From Propionibacterium sp. (GTDB taxonomy: Bacteria > Actinomycetota > Actinomycetes > Propionibacteriales > Propionibacteriaceae): DNA of 64,000 nt. The stretch spans positions 87,858 through 151,857 of the forward strand of contig JAAYVB010000010.1 of NCBI GenBank assembly GCA_012517405.1. Reading direction: 5' to 3'. The translations under genes were made by a program, and so were the position numbers. Position 1 is the first letter of the stretch. Each line of letters begins with the position of its first letter. The notes beneath the pieces are model-generated. The model was not told the origin of the DNA and made no database searches. It saw only the letters and a list, made by a program, of their open reading frames with translations. Below, one piece after another: positions 29,185 to 37,790 of this stretch.

Positions 29185-29982
29185 TCAGCGGTTGCTGGAT
29201 GCCCAGGTCTGCCAGCCGGCTTGGAATGCCAGATCGGTGCCGGGCCATGTAGAGGGGGCCTCAGCAGGGGGCGCTCCTGGAGCGATCACCCAACGATTGC
29301 TCTCCCATTGCATGCGTTCGCAGTAGCCGTAGGCCATTCGGGCTTCCTGCCTGATCACTGCGCGGACGTCGACCAGGACGCAGACGATCGTCCAGTCCGG
29401 GCCATCGATCGCCTTGATCTGTGCGGCAACGGGGGTGATAGCGACGCGCGCATTGGGGTCCTTCGTTTGTCCCATGTTGGCTGCGGCCAGGAATGCCTGC
29501 ACATGCCGGGTCAGCCGCCACTGGTCTGCTGGCACCGCTCCGTCTGCCGACCAGGCAAGGTAGATCTCGTTGGTGCGGGCGATGCTCATCTCGGTCAGTA
29601 CTGCGACCTCGATCGCCGCTAGCTGCCCGATTGCACCCTCTGGGGTGTGCGGGAAGCCGGACGCCACCTTGCTGGCGCCAATCACCGACGAGCCGGGGAT
29701 ATCCACGGTGGGGCCTGGTGTAGCGGCGGGCACGCCCCGGGTGGAGTCGGTGCCGTTGACGTGCAGCATGGGCTCGGCGGCCAGGATGTCGCGGCGCTCA
29801 TGCGCATCGCTCGGCAGACTGGAGGTGGACGCGGTCGCCGTGGTGGTGGGGTGGGTGGCGACCGAGTGGATCGCCAGAGCGAACCCGACCAGTAAGCCGA
29901 GACTGATGAGTGCCACTGCGGCCAGGGTGGCAAGGAGACGACCGCGTCCCCACGGTTTCACGGTGGTGGGCTGTTCGCTCAT
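29185..29982 (-). CDS. Single-pass membrane protein of the secretion block, unknown
   Basis: A 265-residue protein with one N-terminal membrane helix (LLATLAAVALISLGLLVGFA, about 16-36) and an extracytoplasmic remainder. I cannot name a family. The plan (short cytoplasmic tail, one helix, and a ~200-residue soluble domain with AVLTEMSIARTNEIYLAW and PDWTIVCVLVDVRAVI) is reminiscent of VirB8/TrbF-like assembly proteins, but without a motif I can rely on. ATG 29982 overlaps the preceding stop as TGATG. The frame is open to 30369, but that part overlaps the small membrane gene. It is part of the coupled secretion operon. Confidence 0.72.
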   Translation of the reverse strand: MSEQPTTVKPWGRGRLLATLAAVALISLGLLVGFALAIHSVATHPTTTATASTSSLPSDAHERRDILAAEPMLHVNGTDSTRGVPAATPGPTVDIPGSSVIGASKVASGFPHTPEGAIGQLAAIEVAVLTEMSIARTNEIYLAWSADGAVPADQWRLTRHVQAFLAAANMGQTKDPNARVAITPVAAQIKAIDGPDWTIVCVLVDVRAVIRQEARMAYGYCERMQWESNRWVIAPGAPPAEAPSTWPGTDLAFQAGWQTWASSNR

Positions 29983-30263
29983 CACACGCACCCCGATCCA
30001 GTGACGGTTGAGATCATCGACGGCACGACGGTGTACAGCACTGCGGCAATGAAAACGACGAAGATCCCGACTACGCCGGCCTTGCTGGCGTGCGGCATGC
30101 TCAGGATGCGGCCCAGCGCGATTCCGCCGATGGACACGACAATGCCGACCACGAACAGGGCCAGGACTGCCCACAACACGTATCCGGTGAGTTGGTCGGC
30201 GTACTGCTGGGCACCGGGAGGGGCAACAGGGCAAGTCTCCAGCGGGATGAGGTTCATGCTCAC
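29982..30263 (-). CDS. Small two-helix membrane protein (possible VirB2/TrbC-like)
   Basis: A 93-residue protein with two membrane helices (about 28-50 and 62-84) separated by a short basic loop (GRILSMPHASK). In size and topology it resembles VirB2/TrbC pilin subunits or other small inner-membrane components of type IV secretion, but no diagnostic motif is present. It starts at GTG 30263 overlapping the upstream stop as GTGA; the ATG at 30257 is an alternative. It is flanked on both sides by overlapping secretion genes, so it is very probably a structural part of that machine. Confidence 0.72.
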   Translation of the reverse strand: MSMNLIPLETCPVAPPGAQQYADQLTGYVLWAVLALFVVGIVVSIGGIALGRILSMPHASKAGVVGIFVVFIAAVLYTVVPSMISTVTGSGCV

Positions 30264-31054
30264 ACGTCCTTTTCAGCTTCGGTTGGGGTTGGCAACAGTT
30301 GATCGACGATGCGGACGACCTCTGCGGCAGCGGACAGCACCGGCTGCGGCAGAGGCTCCGGAGTGACACCTGCCAGCCTCAGAGAATCGACGGTTGGGAT
30401 CGTGACCAAGCGGTTCGCATCGATGAGGTGATGGGTGAGGGTTCCCGTCGAACCCATCACCGGCTTCGGCCACCGTTTGAGTGGCGGCCCGACCACGGCA
30501 GCTACCACCGTCGCGGTCGTGGGCATCACGGCCAAGGTGTTTTCCAATCGACGCAGGCTCGGAACGCTCACGGTGGCGACAAGCACGACAAACCTTGACG
30601 TCGAAAGCAGCGATGACAGCCAGGATGTGATGCTCAGCACATGGCTCGGATCCCAGCCGACATCAACAATGGTCGTGCCGACGGGTCCGTCAAGGCTCGC
30701 AGGCAGGGGCACCTCGGCGGCGCCCAGCCGGATCTCGTGGCTGTGCTCCACGACAACCTCACCGCGTAGTCCCCGCGTCCATCCGTCGCCGCATGGTCCG
30801 AGTTCTCTGGTCGGCGCACCGATGAGCCCGCAGGCTGGCCCTGAGGCGCACTCCACCACACGGGCTGGTGCTGACTCGGTGGCGAGGGCCAAGGCGACGG
30901 TCGAGGCACCGCATTGGCCTTGGACACCCAGCACCGGCAGCACGCGCTCATTCGGTGTCCACTCGGGTTGCTGTATGTCTGTCGGATCAGAAAACTGACC
31001 GGCCTGAATTGCCCGCCATGCTCGCTGTAGCTCGAACACTGTGACGTCGCTCAC
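30260..31054 (-). CDS. ParA/MinD-fold protein of the secretion operon
   Basis: A 264-residue soluble protein. A loop near residue 43 (GVQGQCGASTVALALA) matches the deviant Walker A position of ParA/MinD-type NTPases, but the signature Lys is missing: CGAST occupies the place of GGxGKST. A later strand (TTIVDVGWDPS) could be the Walker B equivalent. This fits DUF6668-like proteins of actinobacterial transfer loci that keep the fold but may not hydrolyse ATP. GTG 31054 overlaps the preceding small gene as GTGA. The role may be positioning or assembly of the secretion complex, which is inference. Confidence 0.68.
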   Translation of the reverse strand: MSDVTVFELQRAWRAIQAGQFSDPTDIQQPEWTPNERVLPVLGVQGQCGASTVALALATESAPARVVECASGPACGLIGAPTRELGPCGDGWTRGLRGEVVVEHSHEIRLGAAEVPLPASLDGPVGTTIVDVGWDPSHVLSITSWLSSLLSTSRFVVLVATVSVPSLRRLENTLAVMPTTATVVAAVVGPPLKRWPKPVMGSTGTLTHHLIDANRLVTIPTVDSLRLAGVTPEPLPQPVLSAAAEVVRIVDQLLPTPTEAEKDV

Positions 31055-31248
31055 GCCGCCACCACCTGCAGAAGAACGCGGTGGCGCGACTCGAGAGCGT
31101 GTCGTAGGTCGTCTGCGGGTAGCTGCCGTAGGCAGGCTTGAGCGTCCTTGACAGCGCGCAGTTCACTGATCGCAGCTTCCAGCTTGCGGACAGCCTCGTC
31201 CTCGCCACCGGCGAGCCGCGCAAGACGATCGATTTCGGCCTGATGCAT
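31051..31248 (-). CDS. Small helical protein, first of the secretion operon
   Basis: A 65-residue, highly charged and probably all-helical protein (EIDRLARLAGGEDEAVRKLE, then ISELRAVKDAQACLRQL). I do not recognise it. ATG 31248 has AAGGAG seven bases upstream, a better start than the in-frame GTG at 31266, which would lie on that site. It overlaps the next gene as GTGA and so opens the coupled chain of secretion genes. A regulatory or chaperone role is possible. Confidence 0.62.
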   Translation of the reverse strand: MHQAEIDRLARLAGGEDEAVRKLEAAISELRAVKDAQACLRQLPADDLRHALESRHRVLLQVVAA

Positions 31249-31318
31249 CTGATCGCTCCTTTCCACACCTTCACATGCCTCGTGGGCGTTGCTCGCTGCT
31301 CGCCGGACTGGCGCATAC

Positions 31319-32104
31319 TCACGCGGCCTTCTGGTTCACCTGGCGCAAGGTGCCCAAGACGAAACTGACCTTGTAGCGGACCGTGCTCGCGCCCATGCCA
31401 AGCTCGTGACCGACCAGCCGCGAAACCTCATCCGACAACAACCCATGTCTGGTGGCGCGCTTGGTCGCGGCGCGCTCGGACACGTGTAGCAAGGTGAGCA
31501 GAAGGAGCGCCTGTTCGCGAGTGATCAGCCGGTCGCTCAGCGAGTGCTCGAGTAGCTCTGCGAACTCCTGACCGGATGACTCGCTATCGTCGGACATCGG
31601 CGCGATGAGGTAGTCGAGTCGATCCTGTTCGACGACTTCGGTGTTGGCCCAGGTCTTGTCGCCTCGGCGCCGATCCGTGACACCGAGATCGGCCAGCACC
31701 GCACGGCGGACGTTCCACACGATCGTGGGCGCGACTTTCGGCCTCCTGTCGCAAGGAAAGGTGCGGCACTGCACCCACAAGTGTCCGGCAGCCAACTCGT
31801 TCACCACGTCGGAGGACACTGGCAACCGCATCCGGCCGAGTTTGGCGACAACCCCCGGCACCAGCAGATGACACAACACCGCAGCCGCCTCCCGACTATC
31901 AGCACCGTCCTTACTCGCAAGCTGAGCAAGCCGGAACAACACATCGTCGCGATCCTGCAACCACCCGGTCTGACTGGCCAGCACCACGTCGTCCAACGTG
32001 AGCAGCGGGCCGAGATCGGGATGAACCAGCGCCCAACCGGCCAGAGACGACGTGGCCGCTGCCAGCAGATCGTCCAGTCCGAGTGCATCTTGGAGTTTCG
32101 ACAC
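31319..32104 (-). CDS. Conserved cytoplasmic protein, possible sigma-like regulator
   Basis: A 261-residue protein without membrane segments. The N-terminal half is helical (GWALVHPDLGPLLTLDDVV, then DDVLFRLAQLASKDG). The C-terminus (REQALLLLTLLHVSERAATK, then a helix-turn-helix-like LLSDEVSRLVGHELGMGAST) looks like a DNA-binding region 4-type module, so it may be a diverged sigma factor or regulator. The GTG start at 32104 has GGAAGGAC seven bases upstream. It sits 70 bases ahead of the coupled secretion genes and behind a gene-free stretch that should contain the operon promoter. The function is not firmly recognised. Confidence 0.65.
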   Translation of the reverse strand: MSKLQDALGLDDLLAAATSSLAGWALVHPDLGPLLTLDDVVLASQTGWLQDRDDVLFRLAQLASKDGADSREAAAVLCHLLVPGVVAKLGRMRLPVSSDVVNELAAGHLWVQCRTFPCDRRPKVAPTIVWNVRRAVLADLGVTDRRRGDKTWANTEVVEQDRLDYLIAPMSDDSESSGQEFAELLEHSLSDRLITREQALLLLTLLHVSERAATKRATRHGLLSDEVSRLVGHELGMGASTVRYKVSFVLGTLRQVNQKAA

Positions 32105-32845
32105 GAGTCTGTCCTTCCGTGAGTGGATGTCTCACAGAAAAGATCTGCGTTTCGTGTAGTCATTCACGTTCTTCCACAGCCCCAAAACGGCGGACCTGGC
32201 GAGGGAACGCAAGTAGCAACGCCTAGTCAAATGAGGGTTCCCCCGAAAGTTGAAAAGATGTGAGCTCTTGCTTGCGCAAAGCGTCTCGCAGGCCGCTCAC
32301 GCAGACCCGGCGATCAGGCCGCGGGACGCGACGCCTTCACGGCGAGTCCGTGCCCAATGGTCAGGGATGTTGGTGCGTTGTTTGCGACCCGACGGTCCAC
32401 AATGTTGGCGGCCCACCCGGTGTTGCCAGCCCGGTGCGCATCTACGATTGCCGACAGGCACCGCGTAGTCACTCCACAGTCGCATGCTCAATGCGCGGCT
32501 GCTCGACCTTGATACGCACTCATCGGACTTCGAGCGTGCATCGGATTCTCACGAACCCGTGCTGCAAGGGCGACATCCGCCACAGGAGCAACATACGAGG
32601 ACACGCACGACGCGATCTTGCCGCGCGAGGTCTGGTATCAGGCGTCGGCGGCGGACTTGTGGGCGTCGAGCATCAAGGACGTGGAGCGTCTGGTCGAGCG
32701 CTACTACGCGGCCGGTGCGGCAGCCGGCTCCTGGTCCGTCATTCCCGCAACGGTCACGGCTAGGTCTAGCCGTACTTCGTGTGCTCGGGCCGGTATGGTG
32801 CTTCGCTTCATGCCCGGCAGGTGCACGCCTACCAGTCAGGAGCTA
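32105..32845. other. Gene-free stretch with IS and gene debris
   Basis: Immediately upstream of the secretion operon (about 32105-32250) this should contain the promoter, but I could not pick a convincing -35/-10 pair. Further on lies one copy of a ~137 bp sequence repeated at 51.9 kb. Next to it is a plus-strand coding-like fragment at about 32590-32720 (LPREVWYQASAADLWASS, KDVERLVERYYAAG) of unknown origin with no proper start or end. I read it as layered remnants of mobile DNA. Confidence 0.5.
32372..32508 (+). repeat. Diverged direct repeat, copy A
   Basis: About 137 bp from GGTGCGTTG to GCTGCTCGACC, roughly 75-80% identical by eye to 51856-51995 in the same orientation. Long shared runs include CCAGCCCGGT and GCGTAGTCACTC. 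In copy B the match begins at the point where a transposase OrfA frame loses its family pattern. Confidence 0.65.
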
Positions 32846-33859
32846 TCAAGAGAACACGGCTTCACCCTCAATGGCTTGAAGTACACGCCACGGCTCAGCA
32901 TTAAGCGCGTCGAGTACGGCTCGCGGCTCTGTAACGAGTCTGGCCAACCCGACAAGTTTCGTAGGGAACGCGGTGGGAGCTGTATCGAAGCCTGCCTCAT
33001 CGAATCCGACGGTAAATCTCTCCCTCAGCGCCAAAGGCAATCCGGCGGCAATCTCCGATTCGAGCCTGCGCGCCTCCGATGCCAATGCCGTGACCTCCCT
33101 GAGCCGAAATCGCTGGAGTTTCGGCTGTGGCGCAGACTTGGACGTGGCCTCCGACAACCGCGCAATCGCGTCCAGCACCCACGGGTCAGTCACATCGACG
33201 GCCAGAGGCATCGGAATCCCCTGAACGGCTCGCATCGCATCCGGTTCGATGGCCAGAGAGACGCTTGACGGGTCCTCATGAACGTTCACGTACCTAAACA
33301 CGTTGGTGCCAGGAGCGCACACTTCGGCCAGATAGACGTCACCTACGAAGTTGGTGGGCTCCTGGTGTACGCCCGACTCGATCACGCAGTTGGGATCGAG
33401 CTGTACGCGGTAGAGGTAGAACTGGTCGTCAGAGCTGCCTTGGTCGTCCATGCGCCGGAGCATGTTCTCGATCGCCGCCTCGTAGGTGCCGACATGGAGC
33501 GCCTTGGTCTTCTGTCGGCTTGCCCAGGCTCCAACTCCAGAGCCCATCGCTTCCATTCGGCGCTTGGTGACATCAGTCAACCGTGCAGCCGGGTCGAGCT
33601 TCCTGTCTGGCCAGTCTTCATGGGTGGATGAGTGATACCAGTAGAACTCCCGTACGGCCGAGTCTTCTTGCGCAGGGTCTTCGGGGTCCGCGCAGAAGTC
33701 TGGACGGTCCTCGCCTTGGCAATCAGTGCCGCAGGCAGGACAGGCTTCAAGAGCCTGGTTGAAGCGGTCAAGCCACTCAGCGGTCACGAGCCATTCATGG
33801 CGGCATGAGCCACAGCGCATTCGGCGGGGCCGCTCGAAGTTAATTGCTCTCTCGATCAC
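32846..33859 (-). CDS. Zinc-ribbon protein with possible ADP-ribosyltransferase-like fold
   Basis: A 337-residue cytoplasmic protein starting at GTG 33859. Residues ~16-44 hold a zinc ribbon (CGSCRHEW, then CPACG). The middle contains FYWYHSST (about 72-79) and, some 50 residues on, ALHVGTYEAAIENML. This spacing recalls proteins in which an H-[ST]-T loop and a G-T-x-x-A-A helix form an ADP-ribosyltransferase/RES-like pocket. That reading is tentative, and I know of no described member. It lies next to a dead IS3 element among other unknown accessory genes, in a part of the window where defence genes would be expected. A toxin or effector role is conceivable but unproven. Confidence 0.6.
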   Translation of the reverse strand: MIERAINFERPRRMRCGSCRHEWLVTAEWLDRFNQALEACPACGTDCQGEDRPDFCADPEDPAQEDSAVREFYWYHSSTHEDWPDRKLDPAARLTDVTKRRMEAMGSGVGAWASRQKTKALHVGTYEAAIENMLRRMDDQGSSDDQFYLYRVQLDPNCVIESGVHQEPTNFVGDVYLAEVCAPGTNVFRYVNVHEDPSSVSLAIEPDAMRAVQGIPMPLAVDVTDPWVLDAIARLSEATSKSAPQPKLQRFRLREVTALASEARRLESEIAAGLPLALRERFTVGFDEAGFDTAPTAFPTKLVGLARLVTEPRAVLDALNAEPWRVLQAIEGEAVFS

Positions 33860-33921
33860 CGTTCCAGCATCACACGAGCGTCTGACATTTCTAGATCATG
33901 CGGGTCGCCCCACGTGTCAGG

Positions 33922-33942
33922 GTCAAGCGGTACCACGGTGAG
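33922..33942 (+). repeat. Left inverted repeat of the IS3-family element
   Basis: GTCAAGCGGTACCACGGTGA(G) matches the reverse complement of 35415-35435 at 19 of 21 positions. Confidence 0.75.
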
Positions 33943-34080
33943 AGAGCAGTCAGCTCAATCACCGTGTGGGGCGAGAACCAGGAAACCAGTCACTATGTCG
34001 AATCTGGTTGAGGCCGCAGCAAGCCAAGATGGATCCGTGAGCAGTCTCGGATCCGTGCAGACGGGCCAGCCCCGCGTGGG

Positions 34081-35414
34081 TCGTTCACCCTCACACAGAA
34101 ACTCGAGTTGTTGGCCCAGTACGAGGATGCCTGCACTCGCGACGAAGGCGGCGCGTTCCTCCGTGGACAAGGGCTGCATTCCTCGCAGATCACCGAGTGG
34201 CGCAAACTGCGTGACGCCGGTGTCCTGCAGGCAAGAAGGCCGGGAGACCATCGGGAAACTGTCCCGCGACCAGGCGGAGATCGCGCGTCTGCGCCGCAAA
34301 CTGAAGGTGAGCGAGAGCCGGTTTGAGCAGACCGAGCCTTGGAGGTGCGGGGAAAGCTCTCGGCGTTCTTCGAGAACGCCATCGCCGAATCGCCAAACGA
34401 GCAGAAGTCCACGAAGAAGCAACCACCGCCTACCGGCAACTCCTCGACGCTGGCGTCGCGACCGGGCGGGCAACTTCCCTGGTCGGGCTCTCCCGCACCA
34501 CGATCTACCGCAAGCCCTCGCTACCAGTGGACCATGCCCGGCGGCGCCGCCGAACAAGCTCAGCAACGAGGAGCGGGCAGACATCCTGATCGCGTTGAAC
34601 TCACCACGGTTCGTGGACCTGGGCCCGTTGCACGTCTACGTGAAGCTGCTCGACGAAGGCACCTACCTGGGGTCAATGTACACGTTCTACCGGGTTTTCA
34701 GGCCAACCAGCAAGTCGCCGAACGCCGCCAGCTGGCCAAGCACCCGGCCCGGGCCATCCCGGAACTGGTCGCGACCGCCTCACGCCAGGTGCTCAGCTGG
34801 GATATTGCGAAGCTGCGGCGGTCCGGTGAAGAGCAAATACTTCGATTGCTGCCTGATGATAGACATCCACTCGAGGTTCATCGTCGGCGCGCATGTCCAC
34901 GCCACCGAATCAGGGACCCTGGCCGTGGAGATGATGAAAGAGATCTTCGGTATCCGGCAGGTCGTGCACGCCGACCAGGGCACCTCAATGACGTCGAAGT
35001 CCGTTGCCGCGTTGCTGTCGGATTTAGAGGTCACCCGTCCCACTCCCGACCCCGTGTAAGCAACGATAATCCCTACTCGGAATCCTGTTCAAGACGATGA
35101 AGTACGGGCCGACGTTCCCCGAACGCTTCGCTTCTTTGGGTGATGCCCGTGCCTTCATGAGGGCATGCGTGGACTGGTACAACCACCATCACCAGCACTC
35201 CGGTATCGGGTTCCACACCCCCGCCAACGCCCACTACGGCTTCGCCGACGGGGTCGCCCAGAAGCGCTCACAGACCCTAGCCGCAGCCCGGGCCAAGCAT
35301 CCCCACCGGTTCCACACCACCAACGACGCCGAGATCCTGGCCCTCCCCGGGCCAGCATGGATCAACAAACCAGACGAAAACACCGAAGAAGCAGCAGTCC
35401 TAACTGCTGCTTAG
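34081..35414 (+). pseudogene. IS3-family transposase (orfA/orfB), multiply frameshifted
   Basis: The reading frame changes at least five times. OrfA pieces are LAQYEDACTRDEGGAFLRGQ and DQAEIARLRRKLKVSE. OrfB pieces are EEATTAYRQLLDAGVATG, NKLSNEERADILIALNSPRF, RQLAKHPARAIPELVATAS, CLMIDIHSRFIVGAHVHATE with the first catalytic Asp, VVHADQGTSMTS with the second, SNDNPYSES with the Glu region, and the C-terminal MKYGPTFPERFASLGDARAF to WYNHHHQHSGIGFHTP. All parts of a DDE transposase are present in order, so this is decay by small indels, not deletion. Confidence 0.85.
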
Positions 35415-35435
35415 CTCACCTTGGTACCACTTGAC
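35415..35435 (-). repeat. Right inverted repeat of the IS3-family element
   Basis: The reverse complement reads GTCAAGTGGTACCAAGGTGA(G), differing from the left repeat at positions 7 and 15. It begins directly after the transposase stop codon. Confidence 0.75.
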
Positions 35436-35550
35436 TTGGAGAATTCCGGGGTGTTGGTCAGCACGATATGGGCCCCGGTGACGGTTGCCTGGACGCCGTA
35501 GGCGGTGCACGCGCAGGACAGGTGCGCACGCACTTGACCGGCCCGACCGA

Positions 35551-35556
35551 TACGAT
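35551..35556 (+). promoter_or_regulatory. Predicted -10 element for a leaderless transcript
   Basis: TACGAT fits the actinobacterial TANNNT consensus and ends six bases before GTG 35563, the spacing expected if transcription starts at the start codon. There is no Shine-Dalgarno sequence before that GTG. Confidence 0.45.
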
Positions 35557-35562
35557 GGCCAC

Positions 35563-36342
35563 GTGGGACGCATTTCGGGCTATTACGAGTGGGACGACGA
35601 TGACTTGACGCCCGGACGTAAGAAAGAGGGCGGGCTTCATCAGAATCTGTTCGATGCCGACGGAAGTCTGAAGGGAAGCGCGCGGTTCATCCCTGCGGAC
35701 GAGGCTGACCCCGATCCCGTATATGTCACGGAGTACGTCACAGAGCGCGTCTACGTTCCGGCTGAAGAAAGGCGCCTGACGCCAGAACAACAGGAGCTGG
35801 CTGATCTCATCAGCGCGGTACTCGTCGCATTCTTGGCCAGGGGAATCGAGCGGGCTAAGCCGCACCTCAAGAGATTCTGGACGGAGTCACTTCGCCCGTT
35901 CTTAGGCGACCAACACGCCCGGTTGTCCAAGTTGCGTCAAGAAGGAAGGCCGAAGGCCGATCGTGCTCCACTCGGATCTGGCCGCTTCCCTGAGAACTCC
36001 GATCAAGCTCCGACTGAGGATGTCTTGGCCGTATCTCGCTCGAAGATGTCGAGCGCCGAAGCCCAAGCTCGATATCTCGCAGCAATGGCCGCGCGCGCAT
36101 TCAGCGAGGAGCAGATGAGAATGGTTCGGAGCGCGGATATCATCGACGCGGAGAACATAGCCGAGGTCGAGGCAAGAATCGCCCAACTACCGCCCAATGA
36201 GTTACGCGAGTTGATGTCCAGGATGGTTACCGATCCTTCAATGCTCTGCGAAGAAACCTTGGCCGAGTTGGCTAGCGTGTTTGCGAGAGTGAGTCGTCCT
36301 GCCCGGGGAGAGTTGCACCAGCCACCCCGCGACCGCGACTGA
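35563..36342 (+). CDS. Unknown protein, 259 aa
   Basis: The coding-like part begins at GTG 35563 (MGRISGYYEWDDDDLTPGRK); the longer open frame from 35485 reads as unrelated basic residues. Features are an acidic N-terminus, YVTEYVTERVYVPAEERRLT, a moderately hydrophobic helix (ELADLISAVLVAFLARGIER, about 84-103) that may lie in or on a membrane, a linker, and a helical C-terminal domain (EAQARYLAAMAARAFSEEQM to LPPNELRELMSRM). I do not recognise the family. It immediately follows the dead IS3 element and appears to have its own leaderless promoter, so it is an independent accessory gene. Confidence 0.65.
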   Translation: MGRISGYYEWDDDDLTPGRKKEGGLHQNLFDADGSLKGSARFIPADEADPDPVYVTEYVTERVYVPAEERRLTPEQQELADLISAVLVAFLARGIERAKPHLKRFWTESLRPFLGDQHARLSKLRQEGRPKADRAPLGSGRFPENSDQAPTEDVLAVSRSKMSSAEAQARYLAAMAARAFSEEQMRMVRSADIIDAENIAEVEARIAQLPPNELRELMSRMVTDPSMLCEETLAELASVFARVSRPARGELHQPPRDRD

Positions 36343-36571
36343 GTCGCTCCCGCGTCCTGTGCTCCACTCCCTTCGGCACAACGGCAGCGCAGCGACTGTG
36401 AACGCGGCGGCTTGCTGTCCAACGAGGAGCCTCGTCTCACAGGAGGCTTGGGTCGCGGCTTGCTCCATCGCCGCGACGGCTGCATCAGGTTCCTCGACCG
36501 CAAGCAAGTGCGGAGACGGCCACGAGGCCGATGTAGCGCAGGATTCCGTGACCAGCGGTGAGGTCGGCTTC

Positions 36572-36752
36572 TTACTGGAGAACGTCGGGGTACTCCGCGG
36601 TATGGGAGCCGTCCTTAATCTGACCGATCTTCGCGCGCTGGGCTTGGTCGCGGATGTGCTAGACCTTCTTCCTACGGATGTCTGGCGCGGCCAAGTCGAA
36701 GCGCATCGGGGTGTAGTTCAGAGAGAACGACCCCTGGATGCAGATGGGCAGC
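36572..36752 (-). pseudogene. Short frameshifted gene fragment, unknown family
   Basis: The minus strand reads LPICIQGSFSLNYTPMRFDL and APDIRRKKV up to a stop near 36661. After a frame change it continues AHIRDQAQRAKIGQIKDGSH, TAEYPDVLQ and stops at 36572. The two halves have the composition of real protein, whereas the opposite strand does not. It is a remnant of one C-terminus broken by a frameshift. The origin is unknown. Confidence 0.4.
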
Positions 36753-36771
36753 AGTAGCGGCGACAGGAACC

Positions 36772-36777
36772 TACGCT
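36772..36777 (+). promoter_or_regulatory. Predicted -10 element for a leaderless transcript
   Basis: TACGCT (TANNNT) ends six bases before ATG 36784, with no ribosome binding site, the same layout as the neighbouring gene at 35563. Confidence 0.45.
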
Positions 36778-36783
36778 GTTGTC

Positions 36784-37725
36784 ATGTCCAGCACGTTCAC
36801 CCCCGCCGATATGCCTCAGCGTCGACCGGCAGACATCGGTCCCATCACAGAGGGCCATGAGACTCGCATCCGCTCCTTCGCCTTCTTTGCCTACCGCGGC
36901 GGAAGGGATGAGCAACTCGCACCCGCAGAGTTGGGCCAGCGCGCCTGGCATGACACACTCGCCGCACTTGCAGACCTCGCCGAGCCGGAGGACTGGACGG
37001 GAACACTGCCCTCCGACCGCACTCTCCCGATTCTCGACAGCTTCCTTCGCTACACCCACCAGCGGCTCGTCATGGAGGACAAGATCGCGGTCAGCGAGAA
37101 CAGCGAATACGCGGCCCTCAACACAGGCCTCCTCACGCGGTACGCGGAGGAGATCTTCGGACTCTTCCGTCGCAACACTCACGAGGGAGGCCAGCCCTGG
37201 TTCTTTCTCCGATGGGCCACAGAGTCCGACCGTGACCTGCTCCGCGAGTTCGAGGAGCCCCCGCAGATGGCCGAGTATGTCAACTCCGCGTCTGACCTGG
37301 TGTACGACTGGCGGCGTGAGCTGAAGCTCGCCTACGGACATATCCTCGGGGACAATATTGACCGCTTTCCGCCCGACCTTGCAGTCCAACCCAGACGGGC
37401 GCAGCAGGCCCTAGACAGCGCGATCAACTGGGCGCTCAGGAAGGCGCGTCGCAACTACAAAGTGATTGTTCCCCAGTGGTATCCGCTGCTCGGCGAGTCA
37501 GGCGCCCAGTTCCTGATGCCGCTCGATCTTACGGGCGATGGCAGAGCAGACCTGGCGCTAGTCGTGTCGGCTATTGGAGACCAGGCATACCGCGGAGATA
37601 CGGTGTTGACCCTGGCCATGGCCTACACCAACGCGCGGCTCATTGCTCGCCCCGACTCCGACTGGCTCGTGCCCACCGCCGCGCCGGTGCGGACCGATGA
37701 GGAGATGTTCAGAGAGCTCAGTTGA
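36784..37725 (+). CDS. DUF3825 domain protein
   Basis: A 313-residue protein whose whole length fits DUF3825. Seen in order are RIRSFAFFAYRGG, ALNTGLLTRYAEEIFGLF (about 118-135), PWFFLRWATESDRDLLREF, ELKLAYGHILGDNIDRFP (about 180-197), RRNYKVIVPQWYPLLG (about 220-235), and DTVLTLAMAYTNARLIARPD (about 279-298). The family has no established biochemical role. Members occur alone or attached to RNA-related modules, so nucleic-acid processing has been suspected. Here it stands alone, starts at ATG 36784 with a predicted leaderless promoter, and is flanked by gene remnants. Confidence 0.8.
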   Translation: MSSTFTPADMPQRRPADIGPITEGHETRIRSFAFFAYRGGRDEQLAPAELGQRAWHDTLAALADLAEPEDWTGTLPSDRTLPILDSFLRYTHQRLVMEDKIAVSENSEYAALNTGLLTRYAEEIFGLFRRNTHEGGQPWFFLRWATESDRDLLREFEEPPQMAEYVNSASDLVYDWRRELKLAYGHILGDNIDRFPPDLAVQPRRAQQALDSAINWALRKARRNYKVIVPQWYPLLGESGAQFLMPLDLTGDGRADLALVVSAIGDQAYRGDTVLTLAMAYTNARLIARPDSDWLVPTAAPVRTDEEMFRELS

Positions 37726-37790
37726 CTGTCCATGCCCGACTCCAGCCTTCTCCCGTGCCTCATCCGATCGTGATACACGGGAAATCCAGA

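Larger units (their letters stand above)
33922..35435 (+). mobile_element. Degenerate IS3-family insertion sequence
   Basis: A ~1.5 kb element bounded by 21-bp inverted repeats (33922-33942 and 35415-35435) that differ at two positions. It contains an IS3-type orfA/orfB pair broken in many frames. I could not find a convincing target-site duplication, which may have decayed. It separates the zinc-ribbon gene from a block of unknown genes. Confidence 0.8.

Noticed and set aside
36359..36757. Plus-strand 132-codon frame upstream of the DUF3825 gene
   Set aside because: The opposite strand in this stretch carries a better coding signal (a frameshifted fragment), and this frame has an Ala/Ser-rich start with no ribosome binding site.
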